From Rhizobium sp. (GTDB lineage Bacteria; Pseudomonadota; Alphaproteobacteria; Rhizobiales; Rhizobiaceae), in NCBI GenBank assembly GCA_003527225.1, contig DPXQ01000085.1:5385-69384 (forward strand): a DNA stretch of 64,000 nt, written 5' to 3'. A model generated the notes under the pieces. The model saw nothing but the letters and a program-made list of their open reading frames with translations. It was not told where the DNA came from and searched no databases. Shown here piece after piece: positions 28,303-39,471 of the stretch; the stretch's first letter is position 1, and each line of letters begins with the position of its first letter. Both the position numbers and the translations under genes were made by a program.

Positions 28303-29523
28303 TCAGAGCCCCATGCCGAGAATCTTGCCGACGGTGAAGATGTCTTTGTCGCCTCGGCCTGAGAGATTGAGAAGAATCACCTGATCCCTGCGCATCTTCG
28401 GCGCGCGCTTGATGACCTCGGCGACGGCATGCGACGGCTCGAGCGCCGGGATGATGCCTTCGAGCCTGGTCAGCAACTGGAAGGCCTCGAGCGCCTCGTC
28501 GTCCATGATCGGCACATATTCGGCGCGGCCGATATCGTTCAGCCAGGAATGTTCCGGTCCGATGCCTGGATAGTCCAGGCCGGCCGAAATCGAATGGCCA
28601 TCCTTGATCTGGCCGTCCTCATTCTGAAGCAGATAGGTGCGGTTGCCATGCAGGACGCCGGGCGAACCAGCTGTGATGGACGCACAGTGTTCATCGCCCG
28701 AAAGCCCCTTGCCGCCCGCCTCGACTCCGACGATCTTCACATCCGCATCGTCCAGGAATGGATGGAAGATTCCGATCGCGTTGGAACCGCCACCGACGGC
28801 CGCAATGACGAGGTCGGGAAGTCTGCCCTCCGCTTCCAGGATCTGTTCGCGTGCCTCGGTACCGATCACCGCCTGGAAGTCCCGGACCATTTCCGGATAG
28901 GGGTGCGGACCGGCGGCGGTGCCGATCAGGTAGTAGGTGTCATCGACATTGGTGACCCAATCGCGCAATGCCTCATTCATGGCATCCTTGAGGGTGCCAT
29001 GTCCGGAACTGACCGGCTTCACCTCGGCTCCCAGCAATTTCATGCGGAACACGTTCGGTGCCTGGCGCTCGACGTCGGTGGCACCCATGTAGACCACGCA
29101 AGGAAAGCCGAAGCGGGCTGCGACGGTTGCGGAGGCGACGCCGTGCTGGCCTGCCCCAGTCTCAGCGATGATGCGGGTCTTGCCCATGCGCTTGGCGAGC
29201 AGGATCTGACCGATGCAGTTGTTGATCTTGTGGGAACCGGTGTGGTTCAGCTCTTCGCGCTTGAAGTAGATCTTCGCGCCGCCGAGATGCGCCGTCAGCC
29301 GCTCGGCAAAATATAGCGGACTCGGACGACCGATATAATGGGTTCCGAGATGCTTGAGCTCTGCCTGGAATTCAGGATCGGTCTTCGCCTTTTCCCACTC
29401 GGCCTGCAGTTCAAGGATGAGTGGCATCAACGTCTCTGCAACGAAGCGACCGCCGAAAATGCCGAAACGACCGTCTTCATCGGGGCCTTCGCGAAAGGAA
29501 TTCGGTATTGGGGACTGGTTCAC
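28303..29523 (-). CDS. trpB: Tryptophan synthase beta chain
   Basis: TrpB condenses indole with serine to give tryptophan using pyridoxal phosphate. The 406-residue protein carries the PLP lysine in [15 protein letters not shown], the block [12 protein letters not shown], and the phosphate-binding glycine run VGGGSNAIG. It starts with GTG at 29523, overlapping the trpF stop in GTGA, and abuts trpA, so the three genes are translationally coupled. Length is normal for the TrpB1 type that pairs with TrpA. Confidence 0.97.
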   Translation of the reverse strand: MNQSPIPNSFREGPDEDGRFGIFGGRFVAETLMPLILELQAEWEKAKTDPEFQAELKHLGTHYIGRPSPLYFAERLTAHLGGAKIYFKREELNHTGSHKINNCIGQILLAKRMGKTRIIAETGAGQHGVASATVAARFGFPCVVYMGATDVERQAPNVFRMKLLGAEVKPVSSGHGTLKDAMNEALRDWVTNVDDTYYLIGTAAGPHPYPEMVRDFQAVIGTEAREQILEAEGRLPDLVIAAVGGGSNAIGIFHPFLDDADVKIVGVEAGGKGLSGDEHCASITAGSPGVLHGNRTYLLQNEDGQIKDGHSISAGLDYPGIGPEHSWLNDIGRAEYVPIMDDEALEAFQLLTRLEGIIPALEPSHAVAEVIKRAPKMRRDQVILLNLSGRGDKDIFTVGKILGMGL

Positions 29524-30194
29524 TTCACGCTCCCTGAAACCGGCTCGTGCGCCGAAGCGCGTTCAACCGCCGCAAAAAATTCATCCATCATTGCGAGATC
29601 CTTGACCCCCGGCGCGCTTTCGACCCCGGACGAAATGTCGATCGCGTGGGCACCCGTTTCCTTCAGTGCCGCGGCGACATTGTCCTTGTTCAGCCCTCCG
29701 GAAAGCATGTAATCGACATCGTCGTCAAGCGTCCGCAACAGTCGCCAATCGAAAGGAATGCCATTTCCGCCCGGCAGTTCCGCACCCGTTGGCGGCCTCG
29801 CATCGAAGAGAAAACGATCCGCAATTCCTATATAGGGTTCGATCTTCTTCAAGTCATCCGAATCGCGAATGGAAAAGGCCTTCATGACCGGCAACCCGTA
29901 GAGCGCCTTGAGCATCAGCAGGCGTTCAGGACTTTCCTCGCCGTGCATTTGCAGGATATCCGGTTTCAAGAGAGCAACGATCTCATCGAGGTCATCAGTA
30001 TCGGCATCAACGGTCACGGCGACGATCTTCACGCGACCGCGGACACGGTCGGCCAGCGCGCCGGCAACGTCGGGCTCAATATTGCGAGGGCTCTTTGCGA
30101 AGAAAATGAAACCTATATGCGTCGCACCGCGTTCGACGGCGCGTTCGACCGCTTCCGGTGTCTTCAATCCGCAGATTTTGATTTCGGGCATCAT
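29520..30194 (-). CDS. trpF: Phosphoribosylanthranilate isomerase
   Basis: TrpF isomerises phosphoribosylanthranilate to CdRP in tryptophan synthesis. The barrel starts [19 protein letters not shown], with the general base Cys in KICGL, and carries the general acid Asp in FLFDARPP and the phosphate-binding ends LSGGL and [14 protein letters not shown]. The ATG at 30194 gives 224 residues; neither this nor the ATG at 30191 has a clear ribosome-binding site, and a GTG at 30254 could add 20 residues. trpC and trpD are not in the window, consistent with the split trp genes of rhizobia. Confidence 0.93.
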   Translation of the reverse strand: MMPEIKICGLKTPEAVERAVERGATHIGFIFFAKSPRNIEPDVAGALADRVRGRVKIVAVTVDADTDDLDEIVALLKPDILQMHGEESPERLLMLKALYGLPVMKAFSIRDSDDLKKIEPYIGIADRFLFDARPPTGAELPGGNGIPFDWRLLRTLDDDVDYMLSGGLNKDNVAAALKETGAHAIDISSGVESAPGVKDLAMMDEFFAAVERASAHEPVSGSVK

Positions 30195-30266
30195 GGCAGC
30201 GAAGTCGCACGAAAACGCAAAAGAGTCGAGCCAAATTGCGACAATGACGGTCACGCTTTCGGCAGG

Positions 30267-31025
30267 TCAATCGAAGTCAATGGCGTGAAGCTGGGAGCCG
30301 TGGCGCTTCAGCCATGCCTTTGCCTCGTCCATATGCGGACAAAGATCGCGGCAGAGTGACCAGAAATCCGACCCATGGTTCATCTCACGCAGATGCGCCA
30401 CTTCATGGGCAGCCAGATAGTCGATGACCCCCGGCGGGGCCATCACTATCCGCCAGGAAAAGCTTAGATTACCCTCCCAGGAACAAGATCCCCAACGGCT
30501 ACGCGTATCCTTCATCGTCAGCGAGCGCACCGGCCGGCCGACTCTGCGGGCATGGCCTTCGACAAGCGCTTCAAGGTCCCTGCGTGCTTCCTTCTTCAGG
30601 AAGGCTGCGATGCGGCGACCTATATGCTCCTCCAGGCCACTGACCCTCAAGACGGCGTCGCCATCGACAACCCCGGCCTCTGTCAGTCCCCGCAGCTGTC
30701 CCGTATGCACAATACGGTGGGATGCACCACGCAACAGGATCTCCCCGCCATGGCGAAGGCTGTTGTCTTGTCCGTATCTGGCGAGCCTATTCCTGAGCCA
30801 GCCGTGATGGCGTTCGAGGAACTCGCTGACATCACGATCACGAAGTCCGGGCGGTATCGTCATCTTCAGGGCCCGTCCGCCCGGCTCGATGCGTAGCGTG
30901 ATCCGTGTCGCGCGCGCGTTCTGCCTGATCGTAAGCGGCATCTCGCGCCCGTTCACCTCGAGGACACGGCTCGGCGGTGCCTGGGGAGATTTCGGGCGGA
31001 GCGGTTTTCTCAACAGTTGAAACAT
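30267..31025 (-). CDS. YgjP/SprT-like zinc metallopeptidase family protein
   Basis: The 252-residue protein belongs to the YgjP family (DUF45, often named M48-family metallopeptidase). The zinc motif is HEVAHLREMNHGSDFW near the C-terminus, in the form HExxH followed by a conserved His and the family FW, and TMKDTRSRWGSCSWEGNLSFSW-like core residues (RSRWGSCS) precede it. There is no signal peptide or membrane segment, so it should be cytoplasmic. The physiological substrate is unknown. The frame is open to 31079, but I use ATG 31025. It lies between a terminator and trpF and may be cotranscribed with trpF. Confidence 0.88.
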   Translation of the reverse strand: MFQLLRKPLRPKSPQAPPSRVLEVNGREMPLTIRQNARATRITLRIEPGGRALKMTIPPGLRDRDVSEFLERHHGWLRNRLARYGQDNSLRHGGEILLRGASHRIVHTGQLRGLTEAGVVDGDAVLRVSGLEEHIGRRIAAFLKKEARRDLEALVEGHARRVGRPVRSLTMKDTRSRWGSCSWEGNLSFSWRIVMAPPGVIDYLAAHEVAHLREMNHGSDFWSLCRDLCPHMDEAKAWLKRHGSQLHAIDFD

Positions 31026-31061
31026 AGCGCCGTTTTTAGCCGATTCGCAGCAGTCGCAGCC

Positions 31062-31089
31062 AAAAAAAACCGGCATCACAGGATGCCGG
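31062..31089 (-). terminator. Rho-independent terminator after the DUF2852 gene
   Basis: On the minus strand an 8-bp stem (ccggcatc at 31070-31077 on plus pairs with ggatgccgg at 31082-31089) and a 4-base loop are followed by eight T residues (the A run at 31062-31069). It separates the DUF2852 gene from the metallopeptidase gene. Confidence 0.92.
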
Positions 31090-31117
31090 CCGGTTGTTGC
31101 TTCTCGGGGTCAATGAC

Positions 31118-31561
31118 TCAGTTGCCCGAGTACCCCGGAGCTGGACCACCCTCGTCTGCATGCTTTGCGTTGGCACGGTTGCGCATGAAGCGGTCGAACT
31201 CTTCCTGATCCTTGGCTCGCCGCAGTTCGCGGACGTAGGAATCAAATTCCGCACGCATCTCATCAAGTTTGCGGCGTTCTTCCTCTAAGCGATCGAGTTC
31301 GGCCTTACGCCAATCATCGAAGGCGACATTTCCGGTCGAGAAATGCGGTCCGCCGCGGTGGCGACCGTGACGGCATTTTGCGAACATGCCGTCGGCGGCC
31401 TTGTTCGCGTCTCGTTTGAAGCTCGTGAAGCGTTCACCAAAGAGGATATAGGCAAGCATGGCGAGGCCTAGCGGCCAGAAAACAATAAAGCCGAGCACCA
31501 TCAGAGCAACGGTCGCTGGCGTCCAATCGGGACGAAGCAATGCTGACTGGTTCATCGTCAT
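31118..31561 (-). CDS. DUF2852 family membrane protein
   Basis: The 147-residue protein has an N-terminal membrane helix at about residues 17-40 (TVALMVLGFIVFWPLGLAML), a basic and glycine-rich middle segment, and a charged C-terminal half (DWRKAELDRLEEERRKLDE onward) likely to form a coiled coil. It matches DUF2852, a family of unknown function confined to alphaproteobacteria. ATGs at 31561 and 31555 are both possible starts; gaggg lies upstream of both. It stands as a single gene ahead of its own terminator. I cannot assign a function. Confidence 0.85.
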   Translation of the reverse strand: MTMNQSALLRPDWTPATVALMVLGFIVFWPLGLAMLAYILFGERFTSFKRDANKAADGMFAKCRHGRHRGGPHFSTGNVAFDDWRKAELDRLEEERRKLDEMRAEFDSYVRELRRAKDQEEFDRFMRNRANAKHADEGGPAPGYSGN

Positions 31562-31694
31562 TGACCCTCATTTTGCTCGGGAGCAACATGCGCCCGATGA
31601 AAACGATGTGGGAAATGCCGGGTTCGGCTTCAAGAAGAAGCCCGGACAAAACGGACAATTACCTGATAAGCCAACAATAAAACGGCTGCGCCGA

Positions 31695-32975
31695 TCAGGC
31701 CGAACGTCCGCCCTTGATTACCCGTCTGACTGGCGAGGACTCAGCTTCGCGGGAGTGCGCTCTGGCGAACCCGATGATGCGCGGAGCGATTTCCTTGCGG
31801 AAACGCGAGCCGTTGAAGACGCCGTAGTGCCCGACATCCGGCTGTAGGTAATGCATGCGCATGGCTTCCGGAATATTGGGGCAGAGCGTCTGGGCCGCCT
31901 TGGTCTGTCCGACGCCGGAGATATCATCGTTCTCCCCTTCCACAGTCAGCAAAGCGACATTGCGGATGGCAGTCGTATTCACGGGCCGGCCACGATGGGT
32001 CATCTCGCCTTTTGGAAGCGAATGTTTGATGAATACGGTATCGACCGTCTGCAAATAGAATTCGGCCGTCAGGTCCATTACCGCCAGATACTCGTCATAG
32101 AAATCGCGGTGCTTTTCGGCGGAGTCACCATCGTTCTTGACGAGGTGCATGTAGAAATCCTTGTGTGCGATCATGTGGCGATCGAGATTCATCGACATGA
32201 ATCCCGAAAGCTGCAGAAAGCCGGGATACACGGCACGCATGAACCCCGCCTGCGGCCAGGGTACATTCATGATCACGTTATCCTGGAACCATTCCAGAGG
32301 TTTCGTCTGCGCGAGCTCGTTGACCGCAGTCGGATTAATACGAGTGTCGATCGGGCCACCCATCAGGGTCATTGAGGCCGGCGAAAGAGGATCTCCCCCG
32401 GCCTCCATCACCGCGACGGCAGCGAGAACCGGGACCGAGGGCTGGCACACGGCAACCACATGGGTATCCTGCCCCAGGTGATGGAGCATTTCGACAATAT
32501 AGTCGATATAGTCATCGAGATCGAACGAACCGTCGGTTACCGGGACCATACGCGCGTCTGTCCAGTCGGTTATGTAGATCTCGGCACTCGGTAGAAGTGC
32601 TTCGACGGTTCCTCGCAGCAGTGTCGCATAGTGCCCCGACATCGGAGCCACGATCAGTATCTTCGGATCCCTCGCGTGTCCGGGGCCAAGGTCGCGCTGG
32701 AAGTGTATGAGGTTGCAGAATGGCCTCTTCCAGACGATCTGCTCCCGGACTGCGACGGCCTGGCCGTCTATCCTCGTGAACGGCAATCCGAATTCCGGCT
32801 TGCCGTAACGTCGTGTCACGCGTTCGAACACCTCGAAGCCAGCGGCAAGCGTGCGGCCGACAACGGTGTGCGAGAGCGGATTCAGCGGATTCTGGTAGGC
32901 AAGGCGCATGGCATCGGCCGTCGCCCGGAAGGGCGCCATTGCCGCATGGTTCAATTCATATAGCTGATAAAACAT
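31695..32975 (-). CDS. phaZ: Intracellular polyhydroxyalkanoate depolymerase
   Basis: PhaZ mobilises stored poly-3-hydroxybutyrate inside the cell. The 426-residue protein begins MFYQLYELNHAAMAPFR, typical of the family, and is an alpha/beta hydrolase with Cys177 as nucleophile in VAVCQPSVPVLAA in place of the more common serine, as in the Cupriavidus intracellular enzymes. A late His (PDVGHYGVFNGSRF) and Asp in LTVEGENDDISG complete the triad. There is no signal peptide. It is divergent from the nitroreductase gene. The PHB synthase gene is not in the window. Confidence 0.94.
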   Translation of the reverse strand: MFYQLYELNHAAMAPFRATADAMRLAYQNPLNPLSHTVVGRTLAAGFEVFERVTRRYGKPEFGLPFTRIDGQAVAVREQIVWKRPFCNLIHFQRDLGPGHARDPKILIVAPMSGHYATLLRGTVEALLPSAEIYITDWTDARMVPVTDGSFDLDDYIDYIVEMLHHLGQDTHVVAVCQPSVPVLAAVAVMEAGGDPLSPASMTLMGGPIDTRINPTAVNELAQTKPLEWFQDNVIMNVPWPQAGFMRAVYPGFLQLSGFMSMNLDRHMIAHKDFYMHLVKNDGDSAEKHRDFYDEYLAVMDLTAEFYLQTVDTVFIKHSLPKGEMTHRGRPVNTTAIRNVALLTVEGENDDISGVGQTKAAQTLCPNIPEAMRMHYLQPDVGHYGVFNGSRFRKEIAPRIIGFARAHSREAESSPVRRVIKGGRSA

Positions 32976-33349
32976 AAAGGTTGCCGCCTTTCGGGTTCCG
33001 TCGAATTTTCACATTCTTCGACGCATCAATGGTAAAAACTATCAGAGTTTCATTAAATAGTAACGGGTTTGTTGCCGCGCCAACCGGCGGTGCCGGTTCA
33101 CGGAGCCATAAGAATCGCAACCGAGTTTCAGAATGCCAAAGCGGGGTTAAGGTTCCGCGGGGAAGACTGGTTAACATCATCTGCCGTGCCCCATCATTCC
33201 AAGCTCTCCCTCCTTTGGCAGTCGAGAATTGCTCCCCACATCTTGCAGTACCCATTTTCGGGCCTAATTTATCGGGGTGCTCCAAACCGCCGGTCTCGCC
33301 GGCTTCATCATGCGCGTATCGCTTCGCCGAGCCTAAGTCAGGTCCAGTC
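32976..33349. promoter_or_regulatory. Divergent phaZ-nitroreductase intergenic region
   Basis: This 374-bp region holds no gene that I can support, although one plus-strand frame is open through it. It contains an inverted repeat (aaccggc at 33082-33088, gccggtt at 33092-33098) and a promoter-like pair for the nitroreductase, TTGCAG at 33243-33248 and TAATTT at 33265-33270 with a 16-bp spacer. Confidence 0.4.
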
Positions 33350-33949
33350 ATGACAAGCAGCAACAACCGCCAGTCCGACTACGATATAGGCCCCATATTC
33401 CTCGACCGCTGGTCGCCGCGCGGATTTACCGGCGAAGCAATGGAAAAAGATGCCCTCCTGACAATATTGGAGGCGGCGCATTGGGCGCCCTCCGCATCGA
33501 ACTACCAACCCTGGCGGTTTGTATATGCACTCAAGGGTTCGCAAGACTTCGACAGACTCCTCGGCGTTCTCGACGAATCCAACCAGGTCTGGGCGAAGTC
33601 CGCCTCAGCACTCGTGATGATATTCTCCGATACCTTGCGGCGGCGCGATGACGGATCTGAGCCGAAGCCCTTTCGCAGCCACAGTTTCGATACCGGCGCA
33701 GCCTGGGCCATGCTGGCGTTGCAGGCTGTTTTTTCCGGCTACTTCGCTCATGGCATGGGTGGAGTCGATTTCGACAAGGCGATCGAGGTGCTGGATGTAC
33801 CTGCGGGCTATCGCGCGGAAGCCGCCATCGCGATCGGCAAGCTCGGTAAAATCAGCCCATTGCCGGAGCACCTAAAGGCTCGGGAAATTCCCAGCAATCG
33901 AAAACCGCTGAGCGAAGTGGCGTTCGAAGGCGTTTTCAGGCCAGGCTAA
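33350..33949 (+). CDS. Nitroreductase family protein
   Basis: The 199-residue protein has the nitroreductase fold markers: FLDRWSPRGF near the start, the FMN-binding block AAHWAPSASNYQPWRF, and a C-terminal AIAIGKLGK. Such enzymes are FMN-dependent NAD(P)H oxidoreductases; the substrate here cannot be inferred. I chose ATG 33350 because the family homology begins there; upstream codons in the same frame are not conserved-looking. The ribosome-binding site is weak (cagg). It is a single gene between divergent phaZ and convergent gyrB. Confidence 0.88.
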   Translation: MTSSNNRQSDYDIGPIFLDRWSPRGFTGEAMEKDALLTILEAAHWAPSASNYQPWRFVYALKGSQDFDRLLGVLDESNQVWAKSASALVMIFSDTLRRRDDGSEPKPFRSHSFDTGAAWAMLALQAVFSGYFAHGMGGVDFDKAIEVLDVPAGYRAEAAIAIGKLGKISPLPEHLKAREIPSNRKPLSEVAFEGVFRPG

Positions 33950-33954
33950 CGGTT

Positions 33955-34001
33955 AAAGTGTTTCACGTGAATCACGGTTAACGCGTGATTCACGTGGCAC
34001 T
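33955..34001 (-). terminator. Large hairpin after gyrB that contains parS-like sequence
   Basis: Between the converging nitroreductase and gyrB genes, cacgtgaatcacg (33964-33976) and its exact complement cgtgattcacgtg (33984-33996) form a 13-bp stem around a 7-base loop, and further pairing with aagtg and cactt extends it. On the minus strand, just after the gyrB stop, it is followed by a short T run (ttt), so it may end gyrB transcription. Each arm is itself close to the ParB site. Confidence 0.55.
33959..33974. other. parS: parS site (ParB-binding), one mismatch
   Basis: TGTTTCACGTGAATCA matches 15 of 16 bases of the bacterial parS consensus TGTTTCACGTGAAACA. It is intergenic, 27 bp beyond the gyrB stop codon. 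The mismatch creates a GAATC (33969-33973), a CcrM methylation target. A weaker copy (12 of 16) lies at 33986-34001 as the other arm of a hairpin. Confidence 0.8.
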
Positions 34002-36437
<2,436 letters not shown>

Positions 36438-36580
36438 TCAGCGATCTTTCCAGTCCAATCATAAAGAGCCGCGAGATTTCGAATCAGCGGCTTTTTGGTG
36501 CATCGACTATAGGAGGTTTACGAAAAGTTCCAAATGCGCGATCCTTGAATCCGGTGGAAATAAGGGAGCACGGACATCCC

Positions 36581-36946
36581 CTAGCCGGATCTTTTGGTCT
36601 TTTCGAGGACATTGTCCAATTCGTTTATCACGTCCGGGGAAAGGAAGCGAATCCGGCGGGCCAATTCGTTGGCAAAAGCGGTATATTCCGGCGGCATTCC
36701 CGAGGTGTCCAGCACTACTCTGGGATCCGAGGTATCGGCGACAGTGAAGAGCTCTTCTGCCTCGTCCCAGATAATATTGAAGTAGCCCGCCACGCGCTGG
36801 AGAAAATCGAAATTCGGCTTTCCACGCCTGCCGTGTTCGAGCGCCGAAAGATAAGCAGGCGACACGCCGATTGCGGCCGCCATTTCCTTCTGTGAAACGC
36901 CTTTCCTCTCGCGCAACTTCCTGAGAGCTTCCCCAAACGGTGTCAT
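36581..36946 (-). CDS. XRE-family helix-turn-helix regulator
   Basis: The 121-residue protein has an N-terminal Cro/CI-type helix-turn-helix (about residues 5-62: LRKLRERKGVSQKEMAAAIGVSPAYLSALEHGRRGKPN) and a C-terminal stretch (RRIRFLSPDVINELDNVLEK) of unknown function. I use ATG 36946, which has gggagg upstream and overlaps the smr stop in ATGA; the frame is open upstream, but that is smr antiphase sequence. It is the last gene of timA-mltA-smr-xre. The target is unknown; autoregulation of the operon is possible but not shown. Confidence 0.9.
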   Translation of the reverse strand: MTPFGEALRKLRERKGVSQKEMAAAIGVSPAYLSALEHGRRGKPNFDFLQRVAGYFNIIWDEAEELFTVADTSDPRVVLDTSGMPPEYTAFANELARRIRFLSPDVINELDNVLEKTKRSG

Positions 36947-37500
36947 GTACGGTCGCCTCCCGCACGTGAAAGCCGAACATAAAGCGCGCCCTCTCCGCCA
37001 TGATGACGTGCCGCGACCTCGAAGGAGGAGATGAGATACCGGTATTCCGGTTTGGAAAACCACATGGGAACCGCGCGTTTCAACGCGCCCTCGCTGCCCA
37101 TTGAGCTCCCCTTCCCCGTGATCACCAGAACGTGGCGCAGGCCGCGCTCATGGGCACGAACGAGGAAATCGAGCAGAATTGCATGAGCTTCACTCTGGAT
37201 GAGGCCATGAAGATCGATCCGCGCCTCAAGCGCCAGGTGCCCCCGGGACAGCTTTCGCTTCACCGGTTTTTCAAGCGGGTGATGGATGCCAGCCGGCTTC
37301 TTGGTGCTACTGCTTCCAGTCACCGCCTCAAGGCGAACCGGCAGCGCCTTCAGATCGGGAACCGCAGTTCCCTCGCCGGCGCCAATTTCCTGTTCAAACT
37401 CCATCAGTTCTTCAAGACGACCGGGCATCGGACGGGTCGAACGGGCGACCTTGCCCCAGAGGATGCGGTCCTCCCCGCTCAGCTTCGCTTTTCCCGACAC
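36943..37500 (-). CDS. Smr/MutS2 C-terminal domain protein
   Basis: The 185-residue protein carries a C-terminal Smr domain with the motif LDLHGLI-type sequence ARIDLHGLIQSEAH and the HVLVITGKGS block (RHVLVITGKGSSMGSEG) ending in FEVAARHHGGEGALYVRL. Stand-alone Smr proteins have nuclease activity in characterised cases and several act in ribosome rescue or RNA cleavage. The N-terminal half is basic and of low complexity. The GTG start at 37500 shares one base with the mltA stop (TAGTG), so translation is coupled. Confidence 0.88.
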   Translation of the reverse strand: MSGKAKLSGEDRILWGKVARSTRPMPGRLEELMEFEQEIGAGEGTAVPDLKALPVRLEAVTGSSSTKKPAGIHHPLEKPVKRKLSRGHLALEARIDLHGLIQSEAHAILLDFLVRAHERGLRHVLVITGKGSSMGSEGALKRAVPMWFSKPEYRYLISSFEVAARHHGGEGALYVRLSRAGGDRT

Positions 37501-38618
37501 TAGAGAAACCTCGCCGCAGCCTGTTTCGGGATGAGTATATAGAAATCGGCAGCATTGCGCACCGCGCCGGCAAGTTCACCGGCGAGTTCCCCCGAGCCGG
37601 TGAATACATCGCCCCGTGCAGGTCCGACAATGGCCGAGCCCGTGTCCAGCGCCAACATCAGGCGCGCAAATGGCTTACCGCCATCAAGTCGTGTCAATCC
37701 CTCCGCCCGGATGAAAAATGGATATCCGAAGGTGTGGATATGCCGGTCGATGGCAAGCGAACGTCCGGCGATCAACGGCACCTTAGCCGCCGCGATCGGC
37801 CCGAGAGACAGGTCGTCAACTGCCGCCTCGCGAAAGAAGATATAGGAGCGATTGTGCCAGAGAACCGCATCCGCCTCCGCAGGATGATCGGCAAGCCATT
37901 TGCGGATGGACTGCATGGAAATCTCGGCGGGAGCGATCTCACCGCGTTCGATCAGCAGCTTGCCTATCGCAGAGAACGGATGCCCTGCCTTGGCGGCATA
38001 GGTGATCCTTGTGAGCCGACCATCGGGAAAGCGCAGTCGGGCCGCACCCTGGACGTGAGCAAAGAAGACATCGATCTTGGATTTCGCCCAGGCGATCTCA
38101 AGTCCACGCCCTTCAAGGCAGCCCTGGTCAATCATCCTGCGGTCCGGATAGGGCGAGATGACGCCATCCTCGATCAGAGCGAAACAACAGGACGGATCCA
38201 TGCCGCTCGGCCGATTGCCGTTGTCGACATCGGTCAGATCCGCCGGGCGGCGGTAGAAGGGAAAGCGATACTCGCCTTCCCCCTTGTCGGAAACCTCCAC
38301 CTCGGGTTCGTAGAAGGCGGTGACAAGTCCCCTTTCACCGTCGAGACGCTCTATCATAAACGCTCGGCATTCCGACTCGAAGAATGAGCGGACGGATTCC
38401 GGATCCCGCCGTGTCTCTAGCTTTGCCGCCTCGAGCAGCGGCTCAAGATCGGTCGATTTCAATCCGAGCGATCCCGCGCGATAGGGTTTTGCCGAACGGA
38501 TATGATTCCGGCAAGCGTCGAGTGCCGCAAAAAGCGGCGATGGATCATCGTCCGCCCATCCAGCCAACTCCGGGAAGGAGACCGGCTTTAACCGAAACTC
38601 TACGTCGCCCCCGTTCAT
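37500..38618 (-). CDS. mltA: Membrane-bound lytic murein transglycosylase A family protein
   Basis: MltA cleaves the glycan strands of peptidoglycan with formation of 1,6-anhydroMurNAc. The 372-residue protein contains the MltA domain (LVTAFYEPEVEVS, SYIFFREA) and the C-terminal 3D domain with three aspartates (SLAIDRHIHTFGYPFFI, LMLALDTGSAIVGPARGDVFTGSG). No signal peptide or lipobox is visible at the start, MNGGDVEFRLKPVSFPELAG, which overlaps the timA stop in ATGA, leaving no room for an upstream leader. Export is therefore unclear. It is between timA and smr. Confidence 0.92.
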   Translation of the reverse strand: MNGGDVEFRLKPVSFPELAGWADDDPSPLFAALDACRNHIRSAKPYRAGSLGLKSTDLEPLLEAAKLETRRDPESVRSFFESECRAFMIERLDGERGLVTAFYEPEVEVSDKGEGEYRFPFYRRPADLTDVDNGNRPSGMDPSCCFALIEDGVISPYPDRRMIDQGCLEGRGLEIAWAKSKIDVFFAHVQGAARLRFPDGRLTRITYAAKAGHPFSAIGKLLIERGEIAPAEISMQSIRKWLADHPAEADAVLWHNRSYIFFREAAVDDLSLGPIAAAKVPLIAGRSLAIDRHIHTFGYPFFIRAEGLTRLDGGKPFARLMLALDTGSAIVGPARGDVFTGSGELAGELAGAVRNAADFYILIPKQAAARFL

Positions 38619-39313
38619 GATTCCGATTCGGTTGCGATCAGCTTCCAGTTCGGATCGCGCGAGTGAACCTCACGGGCAAACGTCCATATATCGTTGACTT
38701 CGCTCACCGCCTCCGCATCGCCATCAATCAGCGTGCCAGCCTTGTCATAGGTTGCCGAAATGAGCTGGCAGACGATCCGCACCGTCACCTGTTCTTCATT
38801 GTCCTTGACGCCAGCCTGGGTGATATCGGCTTTCTCGATGCCGATGAAGGTAGATTTCATCACCTCGCCGCGCGACTCGCGATCCGAGATAGCGCTGTCG
38901 AAGCCTTCGAACACTTCACGCGAAAGGAGGCTCTTCAGGGTCTTCCGGTCGCCATCCGCAAAGGCCATCACTATCATCTCGTAGGCCATGCGAGCGCCGT
39001 TGACGAACTCCTTCGGATTGAAGTTCGGGTCCACCTTGATCAGGTCACGCAACGAGTTGTTCAGTTCGCTGCCAGGCTTGGCAAAGGCGTCGACAGCCGC
39101 GAATCGCTCGTCAGAGAGGGCCTCGTCACGACGCGGCAAAGTGACGACCTTGCCATCGTCGCTTCCTGGTCCCTTGGCCAGATCGCGTGGGCTATAGGGC
39201 TCGAAAGGTGGCTTCTCGTTTCCCGTTCGGCGGCCGAGCACGCTGCGCAGCTGCAGAAATATGAGCACTGCCGCCACAAGAAAAAAGAGAGTTACAAAGT
39301 CATTCGATCCCAT
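38615..39313 (-). CDS. timA: Tim44-like domain protein (TimA)
   Basis: The 232-residue protein has one N-terminal membrane helix (about residues 4-22, DFVTLFFLVAAVLIFLQL), a charged linker, and a C-terminal Tim44-like domain (about 90-230), related to the mitochondrial import adaptor Tim44. Bacterial TimA proteins are inner-membrane proteins of unclear role. The ATG at 39313 (MGSNDFVTLFFL) is preferred over an earlier ATG because the helix follows directly and ggcgga lies upstream. It is the first gene of the timA-mltA-smr-xre operon and is divergent from fxsA. Confidence 0.88.
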   Translation of the reverse strand: MGSNDFVTLFFLVAAVLIFLQLRSVLGRRTGNEKPPFEPYSPRDLAKGPGSDDGKVVTLPRRDEALSDERFAAVDAFAKPGSELNNSLRDLIKVDPNFNPKEFVNGARMAYEMIVMAFADGDRKTLKSLLSREVFEGFDSAISDRESRGEVMKSTFIGIEKADITQAGVKDNEEQVTVRIVCQLISATYDKAGTLIDGDAEAVSEVNDIWTFAREVHSRDPNWKLIATESES

Positions 39314-39471
39314 GACGTCCGCCGGCTTGTTTATTTTTCTGGTTATCATGCCCATATAGTCTGCATCCGGCAATCATTCAAATAGGGCCGCCACATTCTT
39401 TGGGTGCGCTTATCGTCACGGAAATCAGATTCCGAAAATCCGCCGACCGGATTACAGGGAGAAAACCGCGC

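Noticed and set aside
32981..33349. Possible N-terminal extension of the nitroreductase by 123 codons
   Set aside because: The frame is open but the encoded residues show no domain or signal peptide, while the nitroreductase fold begins just after ATG 33350.
33986..34001. A sixth parS site
   Set aside because: It matches only 12 of 16 bases and is best explained as the complementary arm of the hairpin with the real site at 33959.
36962..36974. CACGTGAAAG sequence near the xre-smr junction as another parS
   Set aside because: Only the right half resembles parS; the left half does not match, so it is well below the other sites.
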